This document shows positions 44,053 through 53,476 of a DNA stretch of 64,000 nucleotides, piece after piece. Location: positions 78,179-142,178 of the forward strand of contig DOQR01000006.1 in the NCBI GenBank assembly GCA_003514385.1, read 5' to 3'. The stretch comes from Oscillospiraceae bacterium (GTDB taxonomy: Bacteria > Bacillota > Clostridia > Oscillospirales > Acutalibacteraceae). The position numbers and the translations under genes were made by a program. A model generated the notes under the pieces. That model worked only from the letters and a program-made list of their open reading frames with translations. It was not told the DNA's origin and searched no databases. Position 1 is the first letter of the stretch. Each line of letters begins with the position of its first letter.

Positions 44053-44763
44053 TTATTCGGCAGAGCCCGCGTTGAGAACCTTAGAGGGGTTGATGCGGAT
44101 GCCGGGGCCCATGGTCGAAGCAACGACGCAGGACTTGATATACTGACCCTTGGACGAAGCGGGCTTAGCCTTGACTATAGCGTCGAGCAGGGTGTTGAAG
44201 TTCTCACCGAGCTTCTCAGCGCCGAAGGAAGCCTTGCCGATGGGGCAGTGGATGATGTTGGTCTTGTCGAGACGGTACTCGATCTTACCGGCCTTAGCCT
44301 CGTTAACAGCCTTGGCGACATCGGGGGTAACCGTGCCTGCCTTGGGGCTGGGCATAAGACCTCTGGGGCCGAGAACCTTACCGAGACGGCCGACGAGACC
44401 CATCATATTCGGAGCAGCGATAGCGACATCGAAATCCATGAAGCCCTCGCCCTGGATCTTAGCGACAAGATCCTCAGCGCCGACGATCTCAGCGCCTGCG
44501 GCAGCAGCAGCCTCAGCGTCTGCGCCCTTAGCGAAGACGGCTACGCGAACCTTCTTGCCGGTGCCGTTCGGAAGAACGACAGCGCCTCTGACCTGCTGGT
44601 CAGCGTGGCGGGAGTCAACACCCAGGCGGATGTGGACTTCGACAGTCTCATCGAACTTTGCCGTTGCAGTCTTAACGGCTATGTCAAGAGCCTCGCTGGG
44701 CTCATAAAGGGCAGCTCTGTCAACAAGCTGAGCGCCCTGGTTGTATTTCTTACCGTGTTTCAT
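44053..44763 (-). CDS. rplA: 50S ribosomal protein L1
   Basis: 236 residues. [35 protein letters not shown] and the [15 protein letters not shown] signature identify L1, the mobile stalk protein. GGGAGG stands before the ATG. It lies between rplK and rplJ as usual. Confidence 0.97.
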   Translation of the reverse strand: MKHGKKYNQGAQLVDRAALYEPSEALDIAVKTATAKFDETVEVHIRLGVDSRHADQQVRGAVVLPNGTGKKVRVAVFAKGADAEAAAAAGAEIVGAEDLVAKIQGEGFMDFDVAIAAPNMMGLVGRLGKVLGPRGLMPSPKAGTVTPDVAKAVNEAKAGKIEYRLDKTNIIHCPIGKASFGAEKLGENFNTLLDAIVKAKPASSKGQYIKSCVVASTMGPGIRINPSKVLNAGSAE

Positions 44764-44818
44764 TATAGTTTCCTCCCAATCGTGTGGTTAAATCGGATTC
44801 TTCCTCCCACAGGAAGCA

Positions 44819-45244
44819 TCAATCAGCAACTGTGACGCCCATGCTGCGTGCGGTACCTGCTATCATGCTCATAGCGGTCTCGATGTTTGCAGCGGTGAGG
44901 TCGGGCATCTTCTGCTCGGCGATCTTTCTGATCTGCTCGGTAGTGATCGTTGCGACCTTTGTCTTGTTGGGAACGCCTGAACCGCTCTCGATTCCGCAAG
45001 CCTTCTTGATGAGGACCGCGGCGGGCGGAGTTTTTGTTACGAATGTGAAGGAACGATCCGCATAGACGGTGATGACGACGGGGATTATAAGACCCATGTC
45101 ATTCTTCGTTCTCTCATTGAATTCCTTTGTGAACGCCATGATGTTGACGCCGTGCTGACCGAGCGCGGGGCCGACGGGCGGAGCCGGAGTTGCCTTACCG
45201 GCGGGAATCTGCAATTTGATTAAGCCAACAACTTTCTGTGCCAT
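44819..45244 (-). CDS. rplK: 50S ribosomal protein L11
   Basis: 141 residues, family length. [27 protein letters not shown] is the N-terminal signature and the C-terminal rRNA-binding domain is complete. Start at the ATG at 45244, with GGAGG eight bases upstream, not the GTG five codons before it. It is the main substrate of PrmA, whose gene is at 57668 here. Confidence 0.97.
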   Translation of the reverse strand: MAQKVVGLIKLQIPAGKATPAPPVGPALGQHGVNIMAFTKEFNERTKNDMGLIIPVVITVYADRSFTFVTKTPPAAVLIKKACGIESGSGVPNKTKVATITTEQIRKIAEQKMPDLTAANIETAMSMIAGTARSMGVTVAD

Positions 45245-45367
45245 GACTTGCACCTCCATAAGAATGTGGTAAATGTCGGGGAAACATCCCCTCCCACGGG
45301 AGCCGAAGCTCCGCGCGCATAAAGCGCTATAATAAGGACATAGAGTCCGTATTACCGGGATAAAAAA

Positions 45368-45922
45368 TTACTTTTCGAGTTCGACCTGATCGAGCTCAAG
45401 CTCGACAGACGTCTCTTTTCCGAAGAACGCGGAAACGGAGACGGTAACAGTCTCGTTATCCATATCGATCTTCGTGACCGTGCCGGAGAAGCCCTCAAGG
45501 CGTTCATCCGTGATTCTCACGGTATCGCCCACCTTATATTCGACCTCAATGCTCTTCTTTTCAACGCCGAGCTTGAGAACCTCATCATCGGAGAGCGGAG
45601 TAGCCTTGCTCTCGGGGCCGACGAATCCGGTCACGCCTCTGGTATTCCTGATCACGAACCATGCGTCGTCGCTCATAGAGGGGACGTTGTTCTCGTCATA
45701 GGTAACAGCTGCCTTGACAAGCACATAGCCGGGGAAGAGCTTGCGCTCAACTTCGCGCTTTTTGTCGTCCTTTATCTCGGTGACGATCTCGGTGGGGATC
45801 TGAACCTCAAGGATCTGATCCTGCATTTTACGGTTCTCGACCATTTTTTCGATATTTGTGGCGACCTTATTCTCGTAGCCGGAATAGGTGTGCACCACAT
45901 ACCATTTGGCATCAGCAGACAT
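45368..45922 (-). CDS. nusG: transcription termination/antitermination factor NusG
   Basis: 184 residues: NGN domain (WYVVHTYSGYENKVATNIEKM, FPGYVLVKA, then NTRGVTGFVG) and KOW domain (YKVGDTVRITDERLEGFSGTVTKID). NusG links RNA polymerase to Rho or ribosomes and tunes pausing. GGAGG precedes the ATG. It lies between secE and rplK in the standard order. Confidence 0.97.
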   Translation of the reverse strand: MSADAKWYVVHTYSGYENKVATNIEKMVENRKMQDQILEVQIPTEIVTEIKDDKKREVERKLFPGYVLVKAAVTYDENNVPSMSDDAWFVIRNTRGVTGFVGPESKATPLSDDEVLKLGVEKKSIEVEYKVGDTVRITDERLEGFSGTVTKIDMDNETVTVSVSAFFGKETSVELELDQVELEK

Positions 45923-45936
45923 CGCGTTTTCCTCCG

Positions 45937-46365
45937 TTATAAGCCGAGATTGATCATGCTCAGGATCGCGGCGGCAGTTTCCTTGTTCTCGCCGGTCTTC
46001 TGGGCAAGCTCAATAAGCTTGGATACGAGGAAAGACAGACCCTGGTCGATGGCATAGATAACTACGCCGACAACAGCGACCGAAACGAGCACGACGCCGG
46101 TGTTCTTGAGAACGGTTTTCGCGCCGGGCCATGTGATCTTTTTGATCTCGCCTCTGAAGTCCTTCCAGAACTTCTTGAAGCCCTTGACAAAACGCTGGAA
46201 GATGTTCCCGTTGGGATTCTTCGGTTTTGCGGCTTTCGCTTTGGACTTTTCAGCCTTAGCGACTTTCTGGGCAGAAGTAAGCTTGGAGTCATCGGCGCCT
46301 TTTGCGGCCTGCTTTTCAGCCTTGGCGACCTTTGCGGCGGCAGAGGTGTTCTCTTTTTTCGCCAT
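45937..46365 (-). CDS. secE: preprotein translocase subunit SecE with a long N-terminal extension
   Basis: 142 residues. The SecE core is at about 67-125 (FWKDFRGEIKKITWP then one membrane segment). The first 50 residues are Ala/Lys-rich with two copies of KVAKAEK and no known domain, which makes the protein about twice the minimal SecE length. A further 25 residues follow the membrane segment. SecE clamps SecY in the Sec channel. GGAGG precedes the ATG; it lies 16 bases behind rpmG. Confidence 0.93.
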   Translation of the reverse strand: MAKKENTSAAAKVAKAEKQAAKGADDSKLTSAQKVAKAEKSKAKAAKPKNPNGNIFQRFVKGFKKFWKDFRGEIKKITWPGAKTVLKNTGVVLVSVAVVGVVIYAIDQGLSFLVSKLIELAQKTGENKETAAAILSMINLGL

Positions 46366-46381
46366 TTTTATACCTCCCGAC

Positions 46382-46531
46382 TTACTTTGTTTCTTTGTGG
46401 AGAGTATGCTTCCTGCAGAAACGGCAGTACTTGTTCATCTCCAGCCTGTCCGGTGTGTTCTTCTTGTTTTTAACAGTGTTGTAGTTGCGCTGCTTGCATT
46501 CCGTGCAAGCAAGAGTAATCTTTACTCTCAT
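46382..46531 (-). CDS. rpmG: 50S ribosomal protein L33
   Basis: A 49-residue protein beginning [12 protein letters not shown] and ending HTLHKETK. The zinc-binding pairs CTEC and CRFC (Cys9/Cys12, Cys37/Cys40) place it among Cys-containing L33 forms. GGAGGTGCC precedes the ATG. It heads the rpmG-secE-nusG-rplKAJL series. Confidence 0.93.
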   Translation of the reverse strand: MRVKITLACTECKQRNYNTVKNKKNTPDRLEMNKYCRFCRKHTLHKETK

Positions 46532-46589
46532 GACGGCACCTCCAATATCTTAGGATTTGATTAGCCTCCCTCTGAACCGGCCAAAAAAT

Positions 46590-46612
46590 GAGGGCAGAAA
46601 AAAATAGCCCTC
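46590..46612 (-). terminator. leader hairpin (possible attenuator) before rpmG
   Basis: On the minus strand GAGGGC, an 11-base T-rich loop, GCCCTC and then ATTTTTT lie between the operon promoter and rpmG. It has terminator form but stands inside the leader, so it may attenuate the operon. Confidence 0.5.
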
Positions 46613-46628
46613 TCACAGAGGTATAATC

Positions 46629-46657
46629 AGTTTAGCACAGACATACCCGTTCGTCAA
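46629..46657 (-). promoter_or_regulatory. promoter of the rpmG-secE-nusG-rpl operon
   Basis: Minus strand TTGACG (46652-46657), a 17-base spacer and TAAACT (46629-46634). Confidence 0.65.
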
Positions 46658-46684
46658 GTTTTTTCGCTCAAATCTTGAAAAAAT

Positions 46685-47134
46685 TTATTTTTCGGCCGCC
46701 GCGAGGGCGATTTTGATATCCTCGGTGAGTATGCTGCGCATACGCACGGGGTATTTTTCGGGGTTTATCGCGTGCAGAGCCTCGACTATCCTCTGTCTGA
46801 GTCCTGGCTTTGCAGCCGCTATGAGCGGCAGAGACTGGATGCACTGGCGAACTGTTGTCGCCTGCTCCGCGTCAACGGTTTTGAGAAGCCTGTCAATATT
46901 TCTGTCGATCTTCTTTTTCGAATCCCACGAAACATTCTTGGCTATGAGTACGAAAGCGCGGGTGCGCGCATAGGGGTTGCGGTCGTCGAGAAGCTTGAAG
47001 AGCTTATCGAGATGAGCATATACCTCCTTGCCTTTGCCCGACTCCGTTTCAAGCTGGCGCATGGCCTCGCAGCCTATTGCCGTGCTCATGGATCCGAGCT
47101 TCGAAATGTTCATAAGAACTGTGTCATTATCCAT
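46685..47134 (-). CDS. HEAT-repeat protein
   Basis: 149 residues, all helical, with repeated helix pairs (ARTRAFVLIAKNVSW, then TTVRQCIQSLPLIAA) like HEAT repeats. In clostridial genomes such proteins are often labelled SufBD-related, but no SufB core is present. Probably a protein-protein scaffold; function unknown. GGGAG lies before the ATG. Confidence 0.65.
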   Translation of the reverse strand: MDNDTVLMNISKLGSMSTAIGCEAMRQLETESGKGKEVYAHLDKLFKLLDDRNPYARTRAFVLIAKNVSWDSKKKIDRNIDRLLKTVDAEQATTVRQCIQSLPLIAAAKPGLRQRIVEALHAINPEKYPVRMRSILTEDIKIALAAAEK

Positions 47135-47192
47135 ATTGATATCTCCCTCTTCCGCCCTTTCGGGCGCCCTTATTCCTTATATATAGTTCTTG

Positions 47193-48272
47193 TTACGGCT
47201 GAGACGGTATATCCGGTTCTGCCGGAACAAGACCTGAGGCAATCAGATTGGCTCGGTGCTCTTCCGCTGTTGCCGCATAGCGGTAGACCCCGTCCTCTCC
47301 GACGCAGAAATACAAATAGTTTGTGTCCAGCGGGCTTATCGCGGACTTCACAGCCTCCGAGCCGGGGCTGCATATCGGTCCCGCGGGCAGACCCGCGCAC
47401 TTGAAGGTGTTGTAATACTCCTCATATTTGCTGTATGTTTCCGGGTCGTCGCTCTTTATGTAGTTCTTTATGACCGAGTCGACATATCTGCCGGTCGAAT
47501 TCATCTCGAGCTGCATACCCGCCTTGAGTCTGTTCTGAATGACGGACGATATCTTCGCCATCTGCGCGACATCGCCGCCGCTCTCTATTTCAACTATCGA
47601 GGCGATAGTGATCGCTTCATCGACGCTCATGTTTCTCGCCGCTATCTGACGGCGCATCGGGGTGCTCACGAAGCTCTCCATGCTGCGAAGCAGTCGGCTT
47701 ATGACATCGGCGGGCGCGGTATTTTTAACAAATGTATATGTGCCCGCGCGTATATATCCCTCAAGTGCAAACGCTCTGCCGGTGTTGCCCTGCGCGCCTA
47801 TGAGCGGAAAATAGCTGAAATCGGTGTTGACCGCAGTGTTCATCAGCGCGCTGAACGAAGCGACCCCCTTTGCTTCGAGAATCGCGAACATATCCGCCAT
47901 CGTTGCGCCCTCCGGAAGGGTGACGCTGACCGACTCGACATTGCGGCGCTCCGATGTTTCGCTTATTCTGCCGCCGCTTTTGAGCGTCGTGCGCGAAGAT
48001 TCATTGCCGTCCTGAACAGTCTGCACCGGCTGTTCAACGACGATATAAGTCTCTCCGTTCGTGTCCGTCTCGATTTCCGTCACCGGCATCTCTCCGCTGA
48101 GAGTCTCCTCTGGGATATTCGAGATGTCGTAGATGCCATTGTAGACATAGTTGATCGTGGTATTGCTGCTCTCGGGTTCGGTCTGCACATCTTCCCTTGA
48201 ACACGCCCACAGACCCGAAGCCACGCACATCACGAGCCCCAGGCAGACGATCGCTTTGAGTTTGTCTTTCAT
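47193..48272 (-). CDS. mltG: endolytic transglycosylase MltG, lipoprotein form
   Basis: 359 residues. A lipoprotein signal ends in LWAC (Cys24), followed by a linker of about 85 residues, a LysM-like segment (VSVTLPEGATMADMFAILEAKG) and the YceG catalytic domain. The catalytic Glu228 lies in ASIVEIES, and a GLPAGPICSPG motif closes the fold. MltG cuts nascent glycan strands and sets their length. Usually MltG has a membrane anchor rather than a lipobox. GAGAGG precedes the ATG at 48272. It lies directly behind the GntR gene without an obvious link. Confidence 0.88.
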   Translation of the reverse strand: MKDKLKAIVCLGLVMCVASGLWACSREDVQTEPESSNTTINYVYNGIYDISNIPEETLSGEMPVTEIETDTNGETYIVVEQPVQTVQDGNESSRTTLKSGGRISETSERRNVESVSVTLPEGATMADMFAILEAKGVASFSALMNTAVNTDFSYFPLIGAQGNTGRAFALEGYIRAGTYTFVKNTAPADVISRLLRSMESFVSTPMRRQIAARNMSVDEAITIASIVEIESGGDVAQMAKISSVIQNRLKAGMQLEMNSTGRYVDSVIKNYIKSDDPETYSKYEEYYNTFKCAGLPAGPICSPGSEAVKSAISPLDTNYLYFCVGEDGVYRYAATAEEHRANLIASGLVPAEPDIPSQP

Positions 48273-48346
48273 TTTCTTTTTCCTCTCATCAGGCGCCAAC
48301 GCGCCGCTCCTATATATCATCGAGCCAAGTGCCCGATATAAACAAA

Positions 48347-49051
48347 TCAACCGCCGAACGGCGTTTGAACAAGGCGCTCGCGCATAACGAAGCGCACATA
48401 ATTTATCGCCTTGTCTGCGCTGAAAGTCCAGCGCGTCAGCTGAGCCACGCGCTCGCCGGGTGCAAGCTTCAGCTGCTTTTGTTCTTTTGCGGTCGGCAGG
48501 CGAAGGACAATTTTCATATCGATCCTGTCAACATCGATGCCGTCGCTGTCAAGTATCGCGTGCGCCACCGACTTGTCCGGGTCGAGGGATTGCACGATGT
48601 TATAAAGCTCCTCGGTAAAGTAACTGTCCTCAACGGCAACGGTCTCTCCGCCGGCGAGGCGCAGTCTGCTGAGTCTGCCGATTTTTTTATCCTGCGGAAA
48701 GTTCTTTGCAAGCTCGCCTTTCGGATATTCTAGCCCCGATGAAATGATTACGTTTCTTATCTCCATCCCGAGCCTTTCGAGCGAATAGGTCAGCGAGATT
48801 ATCGGCTCAAACGCAGGCATCCACTTGTTGGAGCTGACGAATGTGCCGACTCCGTGGCGCTTGTATATCCTGCCGTCATGCTCGAGCTCGGAGAGCGCGG
48901 AGCGAACGGTCGCCCTGCCCACGCCGAGGGTTTTCATCAGTTCTTTTTCCGTCGGCAGTTTCGAATCAGCCGGATAGTCGCCGGAATCTATCATAGAGGT
49001 TATGTAATTTTTGACCTGCAGATAGAGCGGTAACCTGCTCAGACTGTCCAT
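48347..49051 (-). CDS. GntR-family regulator (HutC/UTRA subfamily)
   Basis: 234 residues. The winged helix covers residues 1-75 (LPLYLQVKNYI, SKLPTEKELMKTLGVGRATVRSAL, GVGTFV), and a UTRA ligand-binding domain fills the rest (RLRLAGGETVAVEDSYF). Such regulators usually answer to a metabolite of the neighbouring pathway. It is divergent from the five-gene redox operon, whose promoter is followed by a perfect dyad, so it is probably the operon's repressor. The start overlaps no other gene. Confidence 0.88.
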   Translation of the reverse strand: MDSLSRLPLYLQVKNYITSMIDSGDYPADSKLPTEKELMKTLGVGRATVRSALSELEHDGRIYKRHGVGTFVSSNKWMPAFEPIISLTYSLERLGMEIRNVIISSGLEYPKGELAKNFPQDKKIGRLSRLRLAGGETVAVEDSYFTEELYNIVQSLDPDKSVAHAILDSDGIDVDRIDMKIVLRLPTAKEQKQLKLAPGERVAQLTRWTFSADKAINYVRFVMRERLVQTPFGG

Positions 49052-49097
49052 AGAAACTCCCCGATAAATTAAGATAAAATAAACTTTTTTAATATAC

Positions 49098-49154
49098 TTG
49101 ACACTATTCTAATATAATGCTATAATTTTGTCAAGATGTTCGGACAACCGAACA
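49098..49154 (+). promoter_or_regulatory. promoter and 7-4-7 operator of the redox operon
   Basis: TTGACA (49098-49103), a 17-base spacer and TATAAT (49121-49126) form a consensus promoter. TGTTCGG-ACAA-CCGAACA (49137-49154), an exact inverted repeat, lies just after the expected start point. It is the likely site for the divergently encoded GntR regulator. Confidence 0.75.
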
Positions 49155-49271
49155 AGAATCACAAAAAGCACATAAAATCGCGGCTCTGCCGTCACGCGCT
49201 GTGCTTTTCCTTTTATATAGGGATGAGCTCGGCGTGAAGTGCGCATCGCCGCAGTCAAAGGGGAGATGAAT

Positions 49272-50987
49272 ATGGCTCAGAAAGTGCAGAAAGTCCGCAG
49301 CAAGCTCGAGAAAAAGGGCTACAGCAGGATCGAATGCACCGAAGTCGGCAAGTGCATCCGCCTCGAGGGCGAGATGACCGAATGGACCGACATCGTCAAA
49401 GCCGGCAAGGCTGCCGCCAAGTTCGGCTACAAGGGCGTGCTCAATGATATCTCACTCAAAGGATTCACCGAGCCCGCAATACGTGCGCCGAAATTCACCG
49501 ACGGTTCGCTCGAGGGAGCTCAGCCCGATGTTCTCATCATCGGCGGCGGCGTCATCGGCTGCTCTATCGCAAGAGAGCTGACCCGCTACAAACTCAATGT
49601 TCTGCTCGTCGACAAAGAGAGTGATGTCGCAATGCAGGCGTCGTCGAGAAACGACGGCATGATTCATCCCGGCATCGCGTCCCATGTCGGCACGAAGCGC
49701 GGCGAGATGAATGTGCGCGGCAACGCAATGTACACTCAGGTGTGCAAGGAGCTTTCCGTTCCGTTCGAGCGCTGGAGCAATCTTATACTCTACAGTGAGA
49801 AGATTTTCGGCTTCTTCTCACCTCTCGTGTTCAACTACCGTGAGAAGCACCTCGGCATCGAAGGCAGAAAGATAAGCCGCGAGGAGCTCCACCGCATCGA
49901 GCCCAACATTACTGACGAAGCTATCGGAGCGTTTGAGTTTCCGTCGTCCGGTGTGCTCTCGCCCTATAAATTAACTGTTGCGTTCGCTGAGAACGCAGTC
50001 GAAAACGGTGCAAAGGTCTCGCTTGATACGATTGTAACTTCAATCGACACCGAGGGCGACAGGATAGTCGCAGTACATACGAACAGAGGTACAATTCACC
50101 CCAAGGCTGTTATAAACGCAGCCGGCGTATTCTCGGATAAGATAGCCGAAATGGCGGGCGACCGCTTCTTCACCATCCACCCAAGAAAGGGACACCTCGC
50201 GATACTTGACAAGAAGCAGGGTCCGCTCGTCCAGAGATCGATGGGACTCATCGGACTCTCGCAGGCGACTTCGGACACCAAGGGCGGCGGCGTTATGCGC
50301 ACGATAGACGGCAATGTCCTCGTCGGTCCCGACGCATTCGAGCAGCCCTACAGAGAAGATTTCTCGACAAAGCGTGAGAATGTCGACGCGATGCTCAACA
50401 AGCATCTCCCGCTGATAAAAGGCTTCTCGAAAGCCGATGTCATAACATATTTCGCAGGCGTGCGCGCCGCGACATATGAAGAGGAGTTCATAGTCGAGGG
50501 CTCCGAAAAGCTTCAGAATCTTATCCACGCCGCCGGCATCCAGTCCCCCGGACTCGCGAGCGCCCCGGCAATAGCCGAGGATATCAGCAAGATAACCGTT
50601 GACCGCCTCTCGAAAGTAATGAAGGTCGTACCCAACGAGAAGTTCAACCCGAACCGCAGAGTAACCCCCGTCATGGCGAAGCTCTCGGTCGCAGAGAGAC
50701 AGGCGGCAATAGAAAAGAACCCCGATTACGGCATCGTCGTGTGCCGCTGCGAGGGCATCAGCCGCGGCGAGATAATCGACGCAATAAACTCCCCCGTTCC
50801 CGCGACTTCAATTGACGCGATAAAGCGCCGCGTGCGCCCCGGAATGGGCAGATGCCAGGGCGGCTTCTGCATGCCGCTGGTCACGGGCATTATCTGCGAG
50901 CAGACCGACATGAAGATGACCGACGTCACAAAGAGCGGCGGCGACAGCAACCTGCTGTTTGAAAAGGAGGGCACCGACAATGACTGA
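49272..50987 (+). CDS. GlpA-like FAD-dependent glycerol-3-phosphate dehydrogenase family protein
   Basis: 571 residues. A small N-terminal domain comes first (about 1-60, BON-like look, CIRLEGEMTEWTDIVKAG), which classical GlpA lacks. The FAD domain starts at LIIGGGVIGCS (88-98). A GlpA-type oxidase region follows. The C-terminal BFD-like [2Fe-2S] domain has VCRCEG and GRCQGGFC. It should oxidise glycerol-3-phosphate or a similar 2-hydroxy acid and pass electrons to its partners. Start at ATG 49272, with GGGGAG six bases before. First gene of the GntR-controlled operon; it overlaps the next gene. Confidence 0.85.
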   Translation: MAQKVQKVRSKLEKKGYSRIECTEVGKCIRLEGEMTEWTDIVKAGKAAAKFGYKGVLNDISLKGFTEPAIRAPKFTDGSLEGAQPDVLIIGGGVIGCSIARELTRYKLNVLLVDKESDVAMQASSRNDGMIHPGIASHVGTKRGEMNVRGNAMYTQVCKELSVPFERWSNLILYSEKIFGFFSPLVFNYREKHLGIEGRKISREELHRIEPNITDEAIGAFEFPSSGVLSPYKLTVAFAENAVENGAKVSLDTIVTSIDTEGDRIVAVHTNRGTIHPKAVINAAGVFSDKIAEMAGDRFFTIHPRKGHLAILDKKQGPLVQRSMGLIGLSQATSDTKGGGVMRTIDGNVLVGPDAFEQPYREDFSTKRENVDAMLNKHLPLIKGFSKADVITYFAGVRAATYEEEFIVEGSEKLQNLIHAAGIQSPGLASAPAIAEDISKITVDRLSKVMKVVPNEKFNPNRRVTPVMAKLSVAERQAAIEKNPDYGIVVCRCEGISRGEIIDAINSPVPATSIDAIKRRVRPGMGRCQGGFCMPLVTGIICEQTDMKMTDVTKSGGDSNLLFEKEGTDND

Positions 50988-52242
50988 ACTCAGATATGAT
51001 GTAATAGTCCTCGGCGGCGGCCCGGCAGGTCTTGCGGCCGCGATATCCGCGCACAAGAACGGCGCGAATGTGCTGCTTATAGAGCGCGAGCACAAGCTCG
51101 GCGGTATCCTCAAGCAGTGCGTGCATGACGGATTCGGACTCATCCGCTTCGGCGAGCGTCTGACAGGTCCCGAATATTCGGGAAGATTCATCAGGGAGTT
51201 TCTCTCCCTCGGAATAGACTACAGAATAAACGCATTTGTAACAGACGCCGAGAAAACGGCTGACGGCTTCACCCTCACCGTTCAGAGCGCGCAGGGCATA
51301 TTGATCTGCCGCTCGAAAGCCGTCGTTATCGCGTGCGGATGCCGCGAGCGCACCTCGCGCCAGGTATTTATCCACGGCGACAGACCCGCCGGCATATACA
51401 CCGCCGGCACGGCTCAGTATTTTGTCAACATTCTCGGTCAGATGCCCACGCGCCGCTGCGTTATTCTCGGCAGCGGAGACATCGGCATGATAATGGCGCG
51501 CCGTCTCACCCTTGAGGGCGCGAGCGTCGAGGGCGTCTACGAAATAAAGGACACCCCCGCAGGTCTTGCGCGAAACGTTCACCAGTGCCTGCATGATTTC
51601 AACATCCCGCTCCACCTCTCGACCACGGTCACAAAGGTTTTCGGCGTCAAGCGCGTTGAAGCGGTCGAAGTCTGCCAGGTGGACGAAAAGATGCAGCCGA
51701 TAGAATCCACCGCGCGCATCATCCCCTGCGACGCACTCATTCTCTCCGTCGGACTTCTGCCCGAGAACGAAGTGGCGCAGATGCTCGGAGTCGAGCTTGA
51801 CCCCGCGACAAAGGGCGCAGTCGTCGATCAGACGCTGATGACGAATGTGCCCGGCGTATTCTCCTGCGGCAATGCACTGCACGTCAACGACCTTGTCGAT
51901 TATGTCTCCCTCTCGGGCGACCAGGCGGGCGAATCCGCCGCCGAATACTGCAAGGGTGAGAAGAATGCAGCCGACAGAGTGCCTGTTGAATACGACAGAG
52001 CGAAGTTCCTCTATGTCGTTCCGCAGTATTACGACAAGGCGGCAAAGGACGGCATGACGATGTACTTCAGACCGCGCAGCGAGTTCAAGAAGCAGTCCGT
52101 CACCGTCGCGAGCGGCAGCGATGCGCTGATAAACAAGAAGTTTGCAAATCTTTCCTCCTCCGAGATGGAAGTCTTGAAATCCGAGAATATTTCGGATAGA
52201 ATTACAGACAAGATAACCGTCAGCATGGAGGACATGAAATGA
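50980..52242 (+). CDS. NAD(P)/FAD-dependent oxidoreductase, partner of the GlpA-like protein
   Basis: 420 residues. FAD motif VIVLGGGPAGLAAA near residue 8, NAD(P) motif VILGSGDIGMIMARRL in the middle, and ACGCRERTSRQ typical of the GlpB/thioredoxin-reductase-like partners found beside GlpA-like proteins. It probably moves electrons between the dehydrogenase and NAD(P) or another carrier. AAAGGAGGG lies in the end of the previous gene and the ATG overlaps its stop by eight bases, so both are made together. Confidence 0.83.
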   Translation: MTELRYDVIVLGGGPAGLAAAISAHKNGANVLLIEREHKLGGILKQCVHDGFGLIRFGERLTGPEYSGRFIREFLSLGIDYRINAFVTDAEKTADGFTLTVQSAQGILICRSKAVVIACGCRERTSRQVFIHGDRPAGIYTAGTAQYFVNILGQMPTRRCVILGSGDIGMIMARRLTLEGASVEGVYEIKDTPAGLARNVHQCLHDFNIPLHLSTTVTKVFGVKRVEAVEVCQVDEKMQPIESTARIIPCDALILSVGLLPENEVAQMLGVELDPATKGAVVDQTLMTNVPGVFSCGNALHVNDLVDYVSLSGDQAGESAAEYCKGEKNAADRVPVEYDRAKFLYVVPQYYDKAAKDGMTMYFRPRSEFKKQSVTVASGSDALINKKFANLSSSEMEVLKSENISDRITDKITVSMEDMK

Positions 52243-53078
52243 AGATAAAATATCTGGGCACGGCGGCAGCCGAGGGCGTTCCCGCGATTTTCTGCCGCTG
52301 TGAGGTGTGCAGAAAATCAAAGGCGGCGGGCGGCAGAAACATCCGCACCCGCTCCCAGTCGATAATCGATGACAGATTGCTTCTCGACTTTTGCCCCGAC
52401 ACTTTCATTCACACCCTGCGCGACAACATCGATCTTATCTCGATAAAATCCTGTCTCATCACCCACGCGCACGAGGATCACCTCTATCCGCAGGACATTC
52501 AGATGCGCCTGCCGGAATGCTTCGCGAATTTTATGGGCGAAGAGGTGACTCCGCTGAACTTCTACGGTTCGGATACGACGTTCCAATGGATAAGAGACAT
52601 GGAGTGGTGCGATGCGCTGACAGAAAAGAATGTTCTCGCGCTGCACCCCGTAAAGGCGTTTGAACCGTTTGAGGTCGAGGGTTACACAGTGACCGCGCTC
52701 AAGGCGGATCACGACCAAAAGACCGACCCGTTTATCTATATAATATCAAACGGCGAAAAGACGATGCTCTACGCGCACGACACCGGATATTTCCCCGACG
52801 AGACCTGGGATTACCTCGAACGCAAAAAGCCCGTATTCAATTTTGTCTCGATAGACTGCACGGGCATGTTCGAAAACTACCGCCAGGGTCACATGGGACT
52901 CTCCGCCGATGCGGACACAAAGGACCGCATGATAAAAGAGGGGGTTGCGACGGATAAGACCGTTTTCTGCTGCAACCACTTCTCCCACAACGGCAGAGCG
53001 ACCCACGATGAATTCGTCCCTGCGGCGGCGGAGAAAGGCTTTCTCGTCGCCTACGATTCCATGGAATATGAGTTTTAA
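52239..53078 (+). CDS. metallo-beta-lactamase fold phosphodiesterase, PhnP-like
   Basis: 279 residues. GTAAAEGVPAIFCRCEVCRKS near the N-terminus resembles the extra zinc site of PhnP, and THAHEDHLYP carries the HxHxDH metal motif. PhnP cleaves a cyclic ribose phosphate in phosphonate use, but no phn genes are present, so another cyclic or diester phosphate is likely. The ATG overlaps the previous stop (ATGA). Its place inside a glycerol-phosphate-type operon hints at a glycerol-phosphodiester-like substrate, which is inference. Confidence 0.75.
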   Translation: MKIKYLGTAAAEGVPAIFCRCEVCRKSKAAGGRNIRTRSQSIIDDRLLLDFCPDTFIHTLRDNIDLISIKSCLITHAHEDHLYPQDIQMRLPECFANFMGEEVTPLNFYGSDTTFQWIRDMEWCDALTEKNVLALHPVKAFEPFEVEGYTVTALKADHDQKTDPFIYIISNGEKTMLYAHDTGYFPDETWDYLERKKPVFNFVSIDCTGMFENYRQGHMGLSADADTKDRMIKEGVATDKTVFCCNHFSHNGRATHDEFVPAAAEKGFLVAYDSMEYEF

Positions 53079-53097
53079 CCGAAAGGACTGACACAAA

Positions 53098-53448
53098 GTG
53101 AACGTCACCGAAATGGTCTGTATAGTCTGCCCCAACGGCTGCCGTCTGAAGGTCAGCCGCGACGGCGACAAGATAGATGTTCAGGGCGCAAAGTGCAAGA
53201 GAGGCGTCGCATTCGGCACGACCGAGCTGACAAATCCCACCCGCTCCCTGACGACTACAGTCGACACCGCGTTTTCCGATATGCCCCGCCTGCCCGTCAA
53301 AACGAGCTGCGAGATACCGAAAGAGCACCTGCTCGACGCCATGAAAACCATCCGCGCATTTAAGCTCAGCGAGCGCGTGAACACCGGAGATGTCGTTATC
53401 AAAGACGTTTTCGGCGCGGACATAGTAGCAACAGCCGACATGAACTGA
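53098..53448 (+). CDS. DUF1667 protein, small Fe-S/zinc partner
   Basis: 116 residues from a GTG start with GAAAGGA upstream. Four Cys (C8, C11, C15 in CIVCPNGC, and C33) form a likely metal or [4Fe-4S] site. DUF1667 genes regularly stand behind GlpA-like and NAD/FAD oxidoreductase genes, as also in Thermotoga, so it is probably the third subunit of that complex. Electron transfer is inferred. Confidence 0.82.
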   Translation: MNVTEMVCIVCPNGCRLKVSRDGDKIDVQGAKCKRGVAFGTTELTNPTRSLTTTVDTAFSDMPRLPVKTSCEIPKEHLLDAMKTIRAFKLSERVNTGDVVIKDVFGADIVATADMN

Positions 53449-53476
53449 ACATAAAGCTTATCAAGGAGGAAACACC

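Noticed and set aside
52239..53078. Phosphonate (C-P lyase) pathway suggested by the PhnP-like gene
   Set aside because: No other phn gene is present and the neighbours are glycerol-phosphate-type redox enzymes.
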